A program made the translations under genes and the position numbers. Of a stretch of 64,000 bases of DNA, positions 35,905 to 44,742 are shown piece by piece. The DNA is from Alteracholeplasma palmae J233. GTDB lineage: Bacteria > Bacillota_I > Bacilli_A > Acholeplasmatales > Acholeplasmataceae. The DNA lies in assembly GCF_000968055.1 (NCBI RefSeq), contig NC_022538.1, positions 1,027,499 through 1,091,498 of the forward strand, written 5' to 3'. The notes under the pieces are model-generated. The model made no database searches. It saw nothing but the letters and a program-made list of their open reading frames with translations, and was not told the origin of the DNA. The first letter of the stretch is position 1, and each line of letters begins with the position of its first letter.

Positions 35905-36445
35905 TTTCGTACTCCTTTTTTGTTAGTTGATACCAGTAAGTATCTTCATATTCTTGTTCAAATCTATTATAATAATTCATTTTTTTTATTTCTATCAATT
36001 TAAAATGATTAGCTTTAATTACCTTCATACTTGCCAAATTAGATTCAGCATGTCCTATGAGTAGTGTTTCATAATTAAGCTGGAAAAAACCTATTTTAAT
36101 GAGCTTAGATACTGCTTTTTTCATGATGCCTTGATTCCAATAATTAGAATTAAGGACATATCCGATTTCTACTGTGTTATCAGGGTGGATTGTATGAAAG
36201 TCTAGTGTTCCAATCATTTTATTTAACTTTAAATCAACAATAGCATATCCGACAGGAAGTCCTCTTTTAGGCCTTTCTAAAAAGTGGTACTTAATCGTAT
36301 CATAGGCTTCAGTTTTTGTTAAGTAGGGTCCCCAACTGAGTAATTTGATTACTTTATAATCAGAACCATACTCAAAAAGATCTTTATAGTCATCTAGTTG
36401 AATATCTCTTAACATATAGTTTGAAAACAATACTGAAGATGCCAT
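35888..36445 (-). CDS. GNAT acetyltransferase, RimJ/RimL type
   Basis: The 185-residue protein has MLRDIQLDDYKDLFEYG, IGYVLNSNYWNQGIMKKAV for acetyl-CoA binding, and a C-terminal Asn/Tyr-rich part typical of RimJ/RimL-like N-acetyltransferases. Substrate unknown. It is the first gene after the T-box leader, ahead of hisS. Confidence 0.8.
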   Translation of the reverse strand: MASSVLFSNYMLRDIQLDDYKDLFEYGSDYKVIKLLSWGPYLTKTEAYDTIKYHFLERPKRGLPVGYAIVDLKLNKMIGTLDFHTIHPDNTVEIGYVLNSNYWNQGIMKKAVSKLIKIGFFQLNYETLLIGHAESNLASMKVIKANHFKLIEIKKMNYYNRFEQEYEDTYWYQLTKKEYENDYKG

Positions 36446-36470
36446 ATGAACATTCCTTTCTTAATAAAAT

Positions 36471-36690
36471 AAAAACGTCCTTAAATAAAACTCTAAGGAC
36501 GAATTAATCGCGGTACCACCTTAGTTCTATAACAATTGTTATAGCACTTAAAAATAGATTAGTCTCAAAAGGTGTCTGCTTATACTTTTTATGCAATCTT
36601 TCACCAACATTGCTCGCTTTAATAAAAATTATTATAAGTCTATTCTTTCTCATCAACTGATTTAATTATATTAATATCATATAAGATTTA
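36471..36690 (-). ncRNA. T-box riboswitch leader of the GNAT-hisS-aspS operon
   Basis: The minus strand carries the diagnostic T-box AAGGTGGTACCGCG (36509-36522). A terminator follows with CGTCCTTA/TAAGGACG arms (36494-36501 and 36476-36483) and a T-run. The competing antiterminator can use the same CGTCCTT strand. A stem I region precedes it. GACAC at 36572-36576 is the best specifier candidate: GAC (Asp) followed by a purine, overlapping CAC (His). Uncharged tRNA would allow readthrough. Confidence 0.9.
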
Positions 36691-36704
36691 CATCTTTTTG
36701 TCAA
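36676..36704 (-). promoter_or_regulatory. Sigma-A type promoter of the T-box operon
   Basis: TTGACA (36699-36704) and TATGAT (36676-36681) are separated by exactly 17 bases on the minus strand. It begins right after the stop codon of the upstream AI-2E family gene. Confidence 0.85.
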
Positions 36705-36705
36705 T

Positions 36706-37773
36706 CTATATTGAATCTTTCATTTGTTTTAATTTAGATTTAATAGGCTCATGGTAATATCTATAAGTAATCACAGTAATCACTAAGACTGGTAAAGATA
36801 GAATCGTTCCATAAATGCCAAATACTGCACTTCCAACTAAGACAAAAGCAATAGAGATAACAGGATTTATTTTTAGCTGCTTTTTATAAATTTTAGGGTT
36901 AATAACATAACCATCTAATTGAGGGAAAATGAGCATAAAAATAATTAATCCTAGAATTGGAATTGCGGCATGAGCAACTCCCATAATGACAATTCCAGAA
37001 AATGTTATCGATAAATATCCTCCAAAATAAGGTATTAAAGATAAAACAGATGCTGTAATCCCAACAATTAAAGCATACGGTAATAAAGCATGGTTAAATA
37101 TAGATAATATTAAAAATAAGGTTGTATATTCTAAAAATTGAATACCTGCAATAATAATTTCTACTCTTACATAATTGTTTAATTCTGTACTTAATGTTTT
37201 GACATATTGATATGTATGTTCATTTTTTTCTTTCAAGTGTTCGGTTACTTTTTGTTTAATCTTATTAAAATTAAATAAGAAAGTAATACCTACAATCACC
37301 ATTACGATTGCCCCAATAAAAATTTGAGCAACTTCTTCCACCGTACCATTGGTAGCGGTAAATAAGTTATTAATTCGTGCGACAACTTTATCTACAAATT
37401 CTACAACATAATTAGAAAACTCATCTGTATTGATATTAAATAGTTGTCCAATTTCAGTAATAATATTTCTAACCCCATTTGAAAGATTAGTTAAATTAGG
37501 AACAGCTGGTTTAATAATATAAATAACAATAAGTGTTATTCCTATAATGACTGTTGAATATAAAATAACAATTGCAAGTCCCCTATGAACTTTAAATCTT
37601 TCTAAGAAGTTGACTGCAGGATTTAAGACAAAAGCTAGAATAAAGGCAAATATTAATGGTAATAAGGCAATAAGAATCCTTTTAGCAACAGGAAATGCAT
37701 AAGGAATTAGTAAAATTGCTACATAGATAATTGCCAGTAAGACTAATATGTTGATTAGTTTTTTATTTATCAT
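36706..37773 (-). CDS. AI-2E family / UPF0118 membrane permease
   Basis: The 355-residue protein has seven or eight helices, the long amphipathic central region, and the C-terminal IIFMLIFPQLDGYVINPKIY motif of this exporter family. Substrates differ between members (autoinducer-2 export, ion antiport) and cannot be assigned here. It is the last gene of apt-rel-dtd and ends just before the T-box promoter. Confidence 0.85.
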   Translation of the reverse strand: MINKKLINILVLLAIIYVAILLIPYAFPVAKRILIALLPLIFAFILAFVLNPAVNFLERFKVHRGLAIVILYSTVIIGITLIVIYIIKPAVPNLTNLSNGVRNIITEIGQLFNINTDEFSNYVVEFVDKVVARINNLFTATNGTVEEVAQIFIGAIVMVIVGITFLFNFNKIKQKVTEHLKEKNEHTYQYVKTLSTELNNYVRVEIIIAGIQFLEYTTLFLILSIFNHALLPYALIVGITASVLSLIPYFGGYLSITFSGIVIMGVAHAAIPILGLIIFMLIFPQLDGYVINPKIYKKQLKINPVISIAFVLVGSAVFGIYGTILSLPVLVITVITYRYYHEPIKSKLKQMKDSI

Positions 37774-37775
37774 TG

Positions 37776-38210
37776 TTATATTTCGATGATGATTGTAACG
37801 GGCCCATTGTTAATAGAGGCTATTTTCATATCAGCACCGAATTCTCCTTCCTCAGTTGGAATAAATTCTTTCATTTTTTTTACAAATGTTTGATATAACA
37901 AAGATGCTTTTTCTCTATTGAGTGCTTTAGTAAAGGATGGTCTATTGTTTTTAGACGCATCGGCATAAAGGGTGAACTGTGAAATAAGTAAACAAGATCC
38001 CTTCACATCTAGAATATTTAAATTCATTTTTTGTTCACTATCTTCAAAAATTCTTAATTTAATAATTTTTTGAATCATTTTATTAACGTGTTCTTCAGTA
38101 TCTTCCAAGGTAAATCCAACATAAACTAATAACCCTTCGTTGATTGATCCAATTACTTTATTTGAAACAGTTACATTGGCTTCTGTTACTCTTTGTACAA
38201 CTACTTTCAT
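37776..38210 (-). CDS. dtd: D-aminoacyl-tRNA deacylase
   Basis: The 144-residue protein starts MKVVVQRVTEANVTV and has LLISQFTLYAD and NNGPVTIIIE, the family's active-site segments (SQFTL and GPVT). It removes D-amino acids from mischarged tRNA. It overlaps rel by 4 bases, as in many Firmicutes. Confidence 0.95.
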   Translation of the reverse strand: MKVVVQRVTEANVTVSNKVIGSINEGLLVYVGFTLEDTEEHVNKMIQKIIKLRIFEDSEQKMNLNILDVKGSCLLISQFTLYADASKNNRPSFTKALNREKASLLYQTFVKKMKEFIPTEEGEFGADMKIASINNGPVTIIIEI

Positions 38211-40387
38211 CTGATATCTCTTTCTATTTGATAAACTTGGGATACTTTATGTAAATTAGCAATCAATTTACTGAGCTCATCAAAATTAGCAACTGATACT
38301 TTTAACTTTACTGTAGATTCTAATTTAGTGTTAGAAACAGCATTCATTTCCAAAATAGATATGCCTAAAGCATTAATGGTTGTAATTACTTCTGAAATAA
38401 GTGAGTCTCTGGTTGTTCCTACTAATTTTACCCATGTTCCAAACTTTCTAGTTACATTTTTTCCCCAGTAAGCAGGAATTAATCTATTTTTATCATATTC
38501 TGATAAATTAGGACAATCTAGTCTATGAATAACAATACCACTCCCTTTAGTAACATATCCTGCTACTTCATCATTTAATACTGGTGTACAGCAATTTGCA
38601 AGTTTTAATTGTGGATTTGTTAGTCCATCTACAATTACTCCAGTTTCACTTTGTGCAATAATTTGTCTGGTAGCTTTTTCCATTTGTTTTTGAAGCATGG
38701 CTTCTTTATCTACTTCTGGTTGAACAATTTTATTGATTACTGTTTTAACACTTATCGTGTTTTTACCAATTTCATGATATAAATCGGATAAAGTTGAGAT
38801 CATATTCTTTTCAAAGTTTTTCTTAACAAAATTATCATCTAGTGATTGTGTGATTTTATTAGCAATGAATTCTTTTTCTAACTGATCTTTTCCAGATTGA
38901 ACTAAAAAGTCTTTATTCTTTTTATTTAAAAATCCCTTAATTTTATGTCTTGCATGTGAACTTTTGGCTATTTTTAACCAGTCATCACTAGGACCAGAAG
39001 AATTTTTATTAATCTTAATACTAATAATATCTCCTGTTTTTAATTCATATTCAAGAGGGACAATTCTATCATTAACGATTGCTCCAACCATTCTTGTTCC
39101 CAAATCAGTATGTATTCTAAAAGCAAAGTCAATAGGCGTAGATCCTTTTGGTAATTCAACTACTTGTCCTTTTGGAGTAAAAATATATACATTAGCACTT
39201 AAGATATCACTTTTTACTGTTTCAACAAATGATTCTGATCCACCGTCTCTATCATCATCGTCTTCTGACATCTTAAGAAGTTCGCCATACCATTTAAGTT
39301 TTTCAGCAATTTCAAATTGTTCTTTTTCTTTGGAGTATGCTTTATTTTCTTTATAAGCCCAGTGAGCAGCAATACCATTTTCAGCAATATCATCCATCTC
39401 TTTAGTTCTAATCTGAACTTCAAATAATGTTCCATCATTTGCTAAAACAGTTGTATGAAGTGATTGATATAAATTGGGTTTAGGAACAGCAATATAGTCT
39501 TTAAATCTTCTAGGAATAGGAGTATAGTTTGCATGAATTAATCCTAGCGCTTGATAACAGTTTTCAACTTTATCAACAATAATTCTTACCGCAAGTAAGT
39601 CATAAATATCTTCAAAATCTCTATTATTTTTAACCATTTTTTTATAGATACTATAGATATTTTTGATTCTTCCTTTAATTTCATACTGATTTAAATCATA
39701 TTCTTTAAACATTGTTTTTATATTTTCTATAACAAGTTCTATTGAATGTTCTCTTTGTTCCATTTTTAACTTGATTAAATTATTAACTTTATAATACATA
39801 CCTGGATCAGTATATCTTAAAGATCTATCCTCAAGTTCTGCTTTAATCCTAAAAAGTCCTAAGCGGTGTGCTAAGGGCGCATAAATTTCTAAAGTTTCTG
39901 AAGCAATCCTAACTTGTTTATCTTTAGGCATAAAGTCAAGCGTTCGCATATTATGTAGTCTATCTGCAATTTTAATAATAACCACTCGAATATCTCTTGC
40001 CATCGCAAGCAACATTTTTTGATGATTATCAGACTGCGTGCCTTCTTGATTGAATGATAGTTTAGTTAGTTTCGTGACACCATCAATTAGGCTTGCTACA
40101 TCTTTACCAAACATTTGTGTTAAATCATCAAAAGTAACATCTGTATCTTCCACTATATCATGTAATAAACCTGCAACAAGTGTATTAGGACCCGCATTAA
40201 GTCCAGCCAAAATACGTGTAACAGCAACCGGATGAATAATATACGGTTCTCCACTACGACGCATTTGACCTGTGTGTTTGCTTTTAGCTAACAAGTAGGC
40301 TTTTTCAATTTTATCTAAATCTTCTTTTTTAGTAATATATTTTGAAACATCATCTAATAATGCTTCATATAATGGGTCTACTTGCAT
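38207..40387 (-). CDS. rel: Bifunctional (p)ppGpp synthetase/hydrolase
   Basis: The 726-residue RelA/SpoT protein has the HD hydrolase domain (GQMRRSGEPYIIHPVAV, LLHDIVEDTDV), synthetase domain (RIKNIYSIYKKM, LVRII-type region, HTTV), TGS domain and C-terminal zinc-finger/ACT region. The intact HD motif suggests both hydrolysis and synthesis. It sets the stringent response to starvation. It is co-transcribed with apt and dtd. Confidence 0.95.
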   Translation of the reverse strand: MQVDPLYEALLDDVSKYITKKEDLDKIEKAYLLAKSKHTGQMRRSGEPYIIHPVAVTRILAGLNAGPNTLVAGLLHDIVEDTDVTFDDLTQMFGKDVASLIDGVTKLTKLSFNQEGTQSDNHQKMLLAMARDIRVVIIKIADRLHNMRTLDFMPKDKQVRIASETLEIYAPLAHRLGLFRIKAELEDRSLRYTDPGMYYKVNNLIKLKMEQREHSIELVIENIKTMFKEYDLNQYEIKGRIKNIYSIYKKMVKNNRDFEDIYDLLAVRIIVDKVENCYQALGLIHANYTPIPRRFKDYIAVPKPNLYQSLHTTVLANDGTLFEVQIRTKEMDDIAENGIAAHWAYKENKAYSKEKEQFEIAEKLKWYGELLKMSEDDDDRDGGSESFVETVKSDILSANVYIFTPKGQVVELPKGSTPIDFAFRIHTDLGTRMVGAIVNDRIVPLEYELKTGDIISIKINKNSSGPSDDWLKIAKSSHARHKIKGFLNKKNKDFLVQSGKDQLEKEFIANKITQSLDDNFVKKNFEKNMISTLSDLYHEIGKNTISVKTVINKIVQPEVDKEAMLQKQMEKATRQIIAQSETGVIVDGLTNPQLKLANCCTPVLNDEVAGYVTKGSGIVIHRLDCPNLSEYDKNRLIPAYWGKNVTRKFGTWVKLVGTTRDSLISEVITTINALGISILEMNAVSNTKLESTVKLKVSVANFDELSKLIANLHKVSQVYQIERDIR

Positions 40388-40403
40388 AAAGCCACCTTCT
40401 TTT

Positions 40404-40916
40404 CTAATATTTCATAAGTGCTTTAACTGGGTATTGTTTAATTTTATCTCTTCCGTTTAATTCTTCTAATTCTATTAAAAATGCTAATCCAACAACAATT
40501 CCACCTAATGATTCAACTAATGAGATGGTCGCTTCTACAGTTCCACCTGTTGCAAGCAAATCATCTATAATAAGTACTCTATCACCTTTTTTAATAGCAT
40601 CTTTGTGTATAGATAATGTATTTGTTCCATATTCTAAGTCGTATGTAACACTTTGTGCTTCTCTTGGTAATTTACCAGGTTTTCTTACTGGGGCAAACCC
40701 TATTCCTAAGTTAACAGAAACTGGACAACCAAAAATGAATCCTCTTGCTTCTGGTCCAACTATTAGAGTTGCTTCTTGTTCTTTAGCAAATGTAGTAAAT
40801 TCATCTGATGCATATTTATATGCCTTCCCATTTAACATTAAAGGCGTAATATCTCTAAATAAAATTCCTTCTTTAGGAAAATCAGCTACTGAAGCAATAT
40901 AATCTTTTAAATTCAT
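40404..40916 (-). CDS. apt: Adenine phosphoribosyltransferase
   Basis: The 170-residue protein has [14 protein letters not shown] at the N-terminus and the PRPP motif [13 protein letters not shown]. It makes AMP from adenine and PRPP. It is first in the operon before rel, a standard Firmicutes arrangement. Its leader holds a weak hairpin, AAAAAGC/GCTTTTT, about 25 bases before the start; I do not call this a regulator. Confidence 0.94.
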   Translation of the reverse strand: MNLKDYIASVADFPKEGILFRDITPLMLNGKAYKYASDEFTTFAKEQEATLIVGPEARGFIFGCPVSVNLGIGFAPVRKPGKLPREAQSVTYDLEYGTNTLSIHKDAIKKGDRVLIIDDLLATGGTVEATISLVESLGGIVVGLAFLIELEELNGRDKIKQYPVKALMKY

Positions 40917-41040
40917 GTTCTTAATGTCCTCCGACTAAATTAAAAAAGCGAATGCTTTTTCGTGTATCTATATTTTAATCTAAAACGAGCAATTTTACAA
41001 GGTCAGTATATGATATAATATTTAAGTAGGAGTTGATTAT

Positions 41041-42270
41041 ATGCAACCTTTAGCTTATCGCATGCGTCCAAAAAACTTTGATGATGTTTATGGACAAGAC
41101 CATTTAGTAGGTTCTAATGGTGTTTTAACAAAAATGTTAGAAAAAAATAAATATTTATCATTTATTTTATATGGTTTACCGGGAACTGGTAAAACTACTA
41201 TCGCAATGCTTTTTTCAGAAAAAAGTCAGTTAGATACTTATTTTTTTAATGCCTCTACTGATAATAAATCTAGATTAGTTGATATTTTAAACACAACAAC
41301 TTATCACAATGTATTACTAGTAATAGACGAAATTCATAGAATGAAAAAAGATATTCAAGATTATTTATTACCGTTTATGGAAAATGGTAAGGCAGTTGTC
41401 ATTGGTATGACAACAGTCAATCCTTATCAAAGCATTAATGCTGCTATTCGTTCTAGATGTCATTTATATGAAGTGAGATCTCTTTTAGATGAAGATATAA
41501 AAAAAGCTTTATTAAAATCTGTTCATAGTCTTGAAGTTGATATTAAAGTAAAACCAGAAGCACTTGATACAATTATTAGATTTTCTAATTTTGAAATTAG
41601 AAGTGCTTTAAATCTTTTAGAAGCTGCTTCTTTAGTTTTAAACGATGGTGATACACTAACATCTAACATTGTTAGAAGTGTAGCTGGTAAAGCACAACTT
41701 GCCCTAGATGGTGGTGAAGATCATTTCTATGATAATTTAAGTGCTTTACAAAAATCAATTAGAGGCTCTGATGTTGATGCTGGTCTACATTATCTAGCAA
41801 GGCTTATTACATTAGGTGACTTAGAAATCATTTACAGACGTTTAATTGTCATTGCTTATGAAGATATTGGTCTGGCTAATCCAACGATGGGACAAAAGGT
41901 TTTAGCGGCTTGCGAGGCTGCTAAGATGTTGGGGATGCCTGAAGCTAGAATTCCACTGGCTAATATTGTTATAGATTTAAGTTTATCTCCTAAGTCAAAC
42001 AGTGCTTATACTGCTTTAGATAAAGCAATAGATGATTTTTCTAATGGTCATGCTGGTAAGATTCCTAATCAAGCTTTAAATAGAGAAATTAAAAAAGACC
42101 CTAGTATTTATCATTATCCTCATGATGATGTTAATAGTTTAAATAGTCAAAGATATATTCCTGATAATTTACTAAGTAAACATTATTATGTTCCTAAAGA
42201 AGAAAGTGCTTATGAAAAAGCACTTAGTGAAAGAAAGAAACTCATTGATAAAGTTAAACATATAAAATAA
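41041..42270 (+). CDS. rarA: Replication-associated recombination ATPase RarA/MgsA
   Basis: The 409-residue AAA+ protein starts MQPLAYRMRPKNFDDVYGQD. It has Walker A GLPGTGKTT, Walker B LVIDEIHR, the sensor region, and the C-terminal RarA tetramerisation domain (ALNREIKKDPSIYHYPHD). It acts at stalled forks. AGGAG lies about 8 bases before the ATG. It is monocistronic and divergent from apt. Confidence 0.93.
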   Translation: MQPLAYRMRPKNFDDVYGQDHLVGSNGVLTKMLEKNKYLSFILYGLPGTGKTTIAMLFSEKSQLDTYFFNASTDNKSRLVDILNTTTYHNVLLVIDEIHRMKKDIQDYLLPFMENGKAVVIGMTTVNPYQSINAAIRSRCHLYEVRSLLDEDIKKALLKSVHSLEVDIKVKPEALDTIIRFSNFEIRSALNLLEAASLVLNDGDTLTSNIVRSVAGKAQLALDGGEDHFYDNLSALQKSIRGSDVDAGLHYLARLITLGDLEIIYRRLIVIAYEDIGLANPTMGQKVLAACEAAKMLGMPEARIPLANIVIDLSLSPKSNSAYTALDKAIDDFSNGHAGKIPNQALNREIKKDPSIYHYPHDDVNSLNSQRYIPDNLLSKHYYVPKEESAYEKALSERKKLIDKVKHIK

Positions 42271-42276
42271 TAGATT

Positions 42277-42318
42277 AAGAATTAATTTTCTAGATAAAAT
42301 AGAAATTAGTTCTTTTTT
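42277..42318 (+). terminator. Terminator of rarA
   Basis: AAGAATTAATTTTCT (from 42277) pairs with AGAAATTAGTTCTT (from 42301), followed by seven T. Confidence 0.65.
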
Positions 42319-42397
42319 TGTATCTTGATATTCTAGAATTTTCATTAATAGACAAAATAACTATAAAAAAAATTTATTCTTAAATATGTTATAGAAA

Positions 42398-42427
42398 AAG
42401 AGGGAATTACAATGTTTTTTCCCTCTT
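42398..42427 (-). terminator. Terminator of the PPC protein operon
   Basis: AAGAGGGAA (42398-42406) and TTCCCTCTT (42419-42427) form a perfect 9-bp stem. The minus strand continues into CTTTTTCT. Confidence 0.7.
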
Positions 42428-42476
42428 AAATAGATTAAATTATAACATTATATTTATAAGATAAAAATGACTTAAT

Positions 42477-42773
42477 TTATTTTTTAGAATCAAATGTATA
42501 GCCTTTGAATACTTTTTCAATTTCATCTTCTTCTGGTTCTGGTATATCAATTATAATTTTTTTACAATGATCACAAAAATAGGATATGCAGTAGTAAGTT
42601 TTATCTTCGTCGTTGTGAAGGTTTATACTATTCTCAGCCATTCTAAAACGCCATTTTAGGCGCCACTTACGATTATAAGGATACCAAGCAATATTATCTC
42701 TAAAGTTAGGTATATATCCTTTAACCATGTCATTTTGACATATAGGACATTTCAATATATCGTTTGTTTTCAT
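42477..42773 (-). CDS. Small zinc-ribbon protein (DUF6487-like)
   Basis: The 98-residue protein has an N-terminal CPICQNDMVKGYI and a second CDHC pair near residue 70, together forming a zinc ribbon. It resembles the CPxCgkeMekG proteins of Firmicutes with unknown function. It overlaps the preceding secreted protein gene by 4 bases, so the two are coupled and may work together. Confidence 0.65.
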   Translation of the reverse strand: MKTNDILKCPICQNDMVKGYIPNFRDNIAWYPYNRKWRLKWRFRMAENSINLHNDEDKTYYCISYFCDHCKKIIIDIPEPEEDEIEKVFKGYTFDSKK

Positions 42774-44140
42774 TTGAATATTTTACCAAAATCCGATATA
42801 TCTATAATCGGGGTAACATCACCATAGAATATATTATTTCCTTGATAGTAATTGATATAATTACTATTATGACTTAGACTTTCAAGCGATGTATCTGTCC
42901 AGTGAAATTTAACATAAATATATCCTCCACCGCCATAAGACCCCGGTCTTGATGTGGAAACAAATTCACAACTATACCACGATGTAATACGAATCACTTG
43001 TTCTCCTTGTACATCTGCTGAAGTTCTAAGAGTAACAATTAAGGCACTTAGCCAAGCTCGGTGTTCATCAACACGTTTAGAATTTCCTGATGGAAGTATG
43101 GAAAAGGCAGATAACCCCAAGCTGATATTTGTTAAGGCAGCTTCTGCTGCTCCTGGAATTAATGCAATCAAAGCTATGCCAAGACTTGCTTTCGAAGCGC
43201 TAGTTTGCAGTTTCATAAAAAGATTATCTGAATAGCGTCCTAATTCATTGTATATTTTTTCTAAATCATTAGCAATCTGTCTTTTTTCTTCAGCACCCCA
43301 AACAAACAATACTCTAGATAAATACTTAGTTGTAGATGCATTGTTTGACATAGTTAAAAAACTATCAAAATTACCAGTATTTTTTACACCAGAATGATTA
43401 GCTATTGTCTCATAAATAGGTTTTCCCTCATAGTTATCTGGATCTATATTGTTAGGAAAGTAGTGACTTGTCCAAACTGCTGCTTTGTATTGTGCTTTAT
43501 TTTCAGCCGACAAGTAAAAACTTGTTCCTGTTAGAGTTGATGAATTTAGTTTTAGTTCGTATGTATCAGAATCATTATTATGATCAAACATTGAATAGAC
43601 ATGAACATAATATGTTCCAGCACCAAGCGTAATATTAATCAATTCATTTGCATTACCACTTTTATAGCCACCACTACCAGGTACAAATTGCATATTCCAG
43701 TCATAGATTTTAACATCATAATCACATCCACTTGGCAGTGATTCCAAGGTGAGTGCCAACTCGATCTTTGTTCTAGTAACAAACTTAAAATAGTCTTGAT
43801 CATTATCATTTCCATTCCACCAAGCATTGGTATGAAGTGTAGCGTATATAGTGCTAGTTCTATTTATAGTTGTAGCATTAGAAAAATTGTTATTACTTTC
43901 ATACTTATCTCCGCTACCTTGAGTCCACCCTTTGTGCACGACTATATCACCGACATCATATGTTTCTGGCATTCCTAATTCACTTATTCTTTGTTCAGAA
44001 AATTGCATTGGAGGAACATATACATCTTCATAAGGACTATATTTATCTTCAGGTTCCGTTTCAAGTGCTTCAACAGACATAAATCCCATTAGTAGGGTAC
44101 TACTTGTTATTAAGCAAAGCAAACATAATATTTTTTTCAT
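42770..44140 (-). CDS. Secreted protein with PPC-like beta domain and hydrophobic core segment
   Basis: ATG 44140 (MKKILCLLCLITSSTLLMGF) is preferred because it gives a proper signal peptide; GAGGAG is 12 bases upstream, a rather long spacing. The 456-residue product has a bacterial pre-peptidase C-terminal-like beta domain at about 75-200 (ESNNNFSNATTI, DQDYFKF, GTYYVHVYS). A helical part follows, with a hydrophobic Ala/Gly/Leu-rich stretch (LGIALIALIPGAAEAALTNI) and a Tyr/Gly-rich beta end. No protease motif is seen. Family otherwise not recognised. Confidence 0.6.
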   Translation of the reverse strand: MKKILCLLCLITSSTLLMGFMSVEALETEPEDKYSPYEDVYVPPMQFSEQRISELGMPETYDVGDIVVHKGWTQGSGDKYESNNNFSNATTINRTSTIYATLHTNAWWNGNDNDQDYFKFVTRTKIELALTLESLPSGCDYDVKIYDWNMQFVPGSGGYKSGNANELINITLGAGTYYVHVYSMFDHNNDSDTYELKLNSSTLTGTSFYLSAENKAQYKAAVWTSHYFPNNIDPDNYEGKPIYETIANHSGVKNTGNFDSFLTMSNNASTTKYLSRVLFVWGAEEKRQIANDLEKIYNELGRYSDNLFMKLQTSASKASLGIALIALIPGAAEAALTNISLGLSAFSILPSGNSKRVDEHRAWLSALIVTLRTSADVQGEQVIRITSWYSCEFVSTSRPGSYGGGGYIYVKFHWTDTSLESLSHNSNYINYYQGNNIFYGDVTPIIDISDFGKIFK

Positions 44141-44470
44141 ATAATTAATATTCTCCTCTTTATTTTTATAAATTGAGATTGTTACTAGTAATGATAAATA
44201 TGTGATATTACAAATCAAAATTTTTTATTATTGTTTATTATATCCATTTTTTCTTTACTATTCTATTCCTTATGCTGATAAATACTTTACATCTCTAAAA
44301 TTTGTTCGAACATACATTTTATATCTAATCACCACCTCCGTCACTTTACTTTGAAACAATAAAAATACTGAAATTCTATAATTACTATCTTTATTTTATC
44401 AACTATTACTAGTATAGAACAGGGCAAAACTGTCATTAAAAGTAAAAATGTTATAAATGTTAAATATATT
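44141..44470. other. Intergenic region upstream of the secreted protein gene
   Basis: About 330 AT-rich bases. It must contain the promoter of the secreted protein operon, but I see no clear box, palindrome or gene. Confidence 0.3.
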
Positions 44471-44650
44471 TTAATTTTTTATATACTTATTTGTCTGGTT
44501 TGAAATTGAAAGCAAGTTATCTTTATTGATAATCCCATTATTATATTCTTCTCTTAATTCATAGAAGTTGCAATCGTTCCAAACTAATGCTGAATTAGAG
44601 TCATTAAATAAAAATTCGAATCCATAGATTTCTATAGTTATCATTATCAT
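44471..44650 (-). CDS. Small hypothetical protein, 59 residues
   Basis: An open frame begins MIMITIEIYGFEFLFN and ends SNQTNKYIKN. It has normal composition for this genome (acidic, Asn-rich) and no membrane helix. No ribosome binding site is visible before the ATG. It may be a real small gene or a remnant of a larger one. No family recognised. Confidence 0.35.
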   Translation of the reverse strand: MIMITIEIYGFEFLFNDSNSALVWNDCNFYELREEYNNGIINKDNLLSISNQTNKYIKN

Positions 44651-44671
44651 ATATTAATAATTATAAAAACA

Positions 44672-44700
44672 GTTGCTTAAACTCACTAAATTTAAGCAAC
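44672..44700 (-). terminator. Terminator of the oxidoreductase gene
   Basis: GTTGCTTAAA (44672-44681) and TTTAAGCAAC (44691-44700) form a perfect 10-bp stem followed on the minus strand by TGTTTTTAT. Confidence 0.7.
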
Positions 44701-44742
44701 CATCATTTCATGTATTATACTATTTTTATAATCATTTAGTTT

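Noticed and set aside
40940-40965. Attenuator hairpin in the apt leader
   Set aside because: The stem has just two GC pairs and no competing structure; chance in AT-rich DNA is likely.
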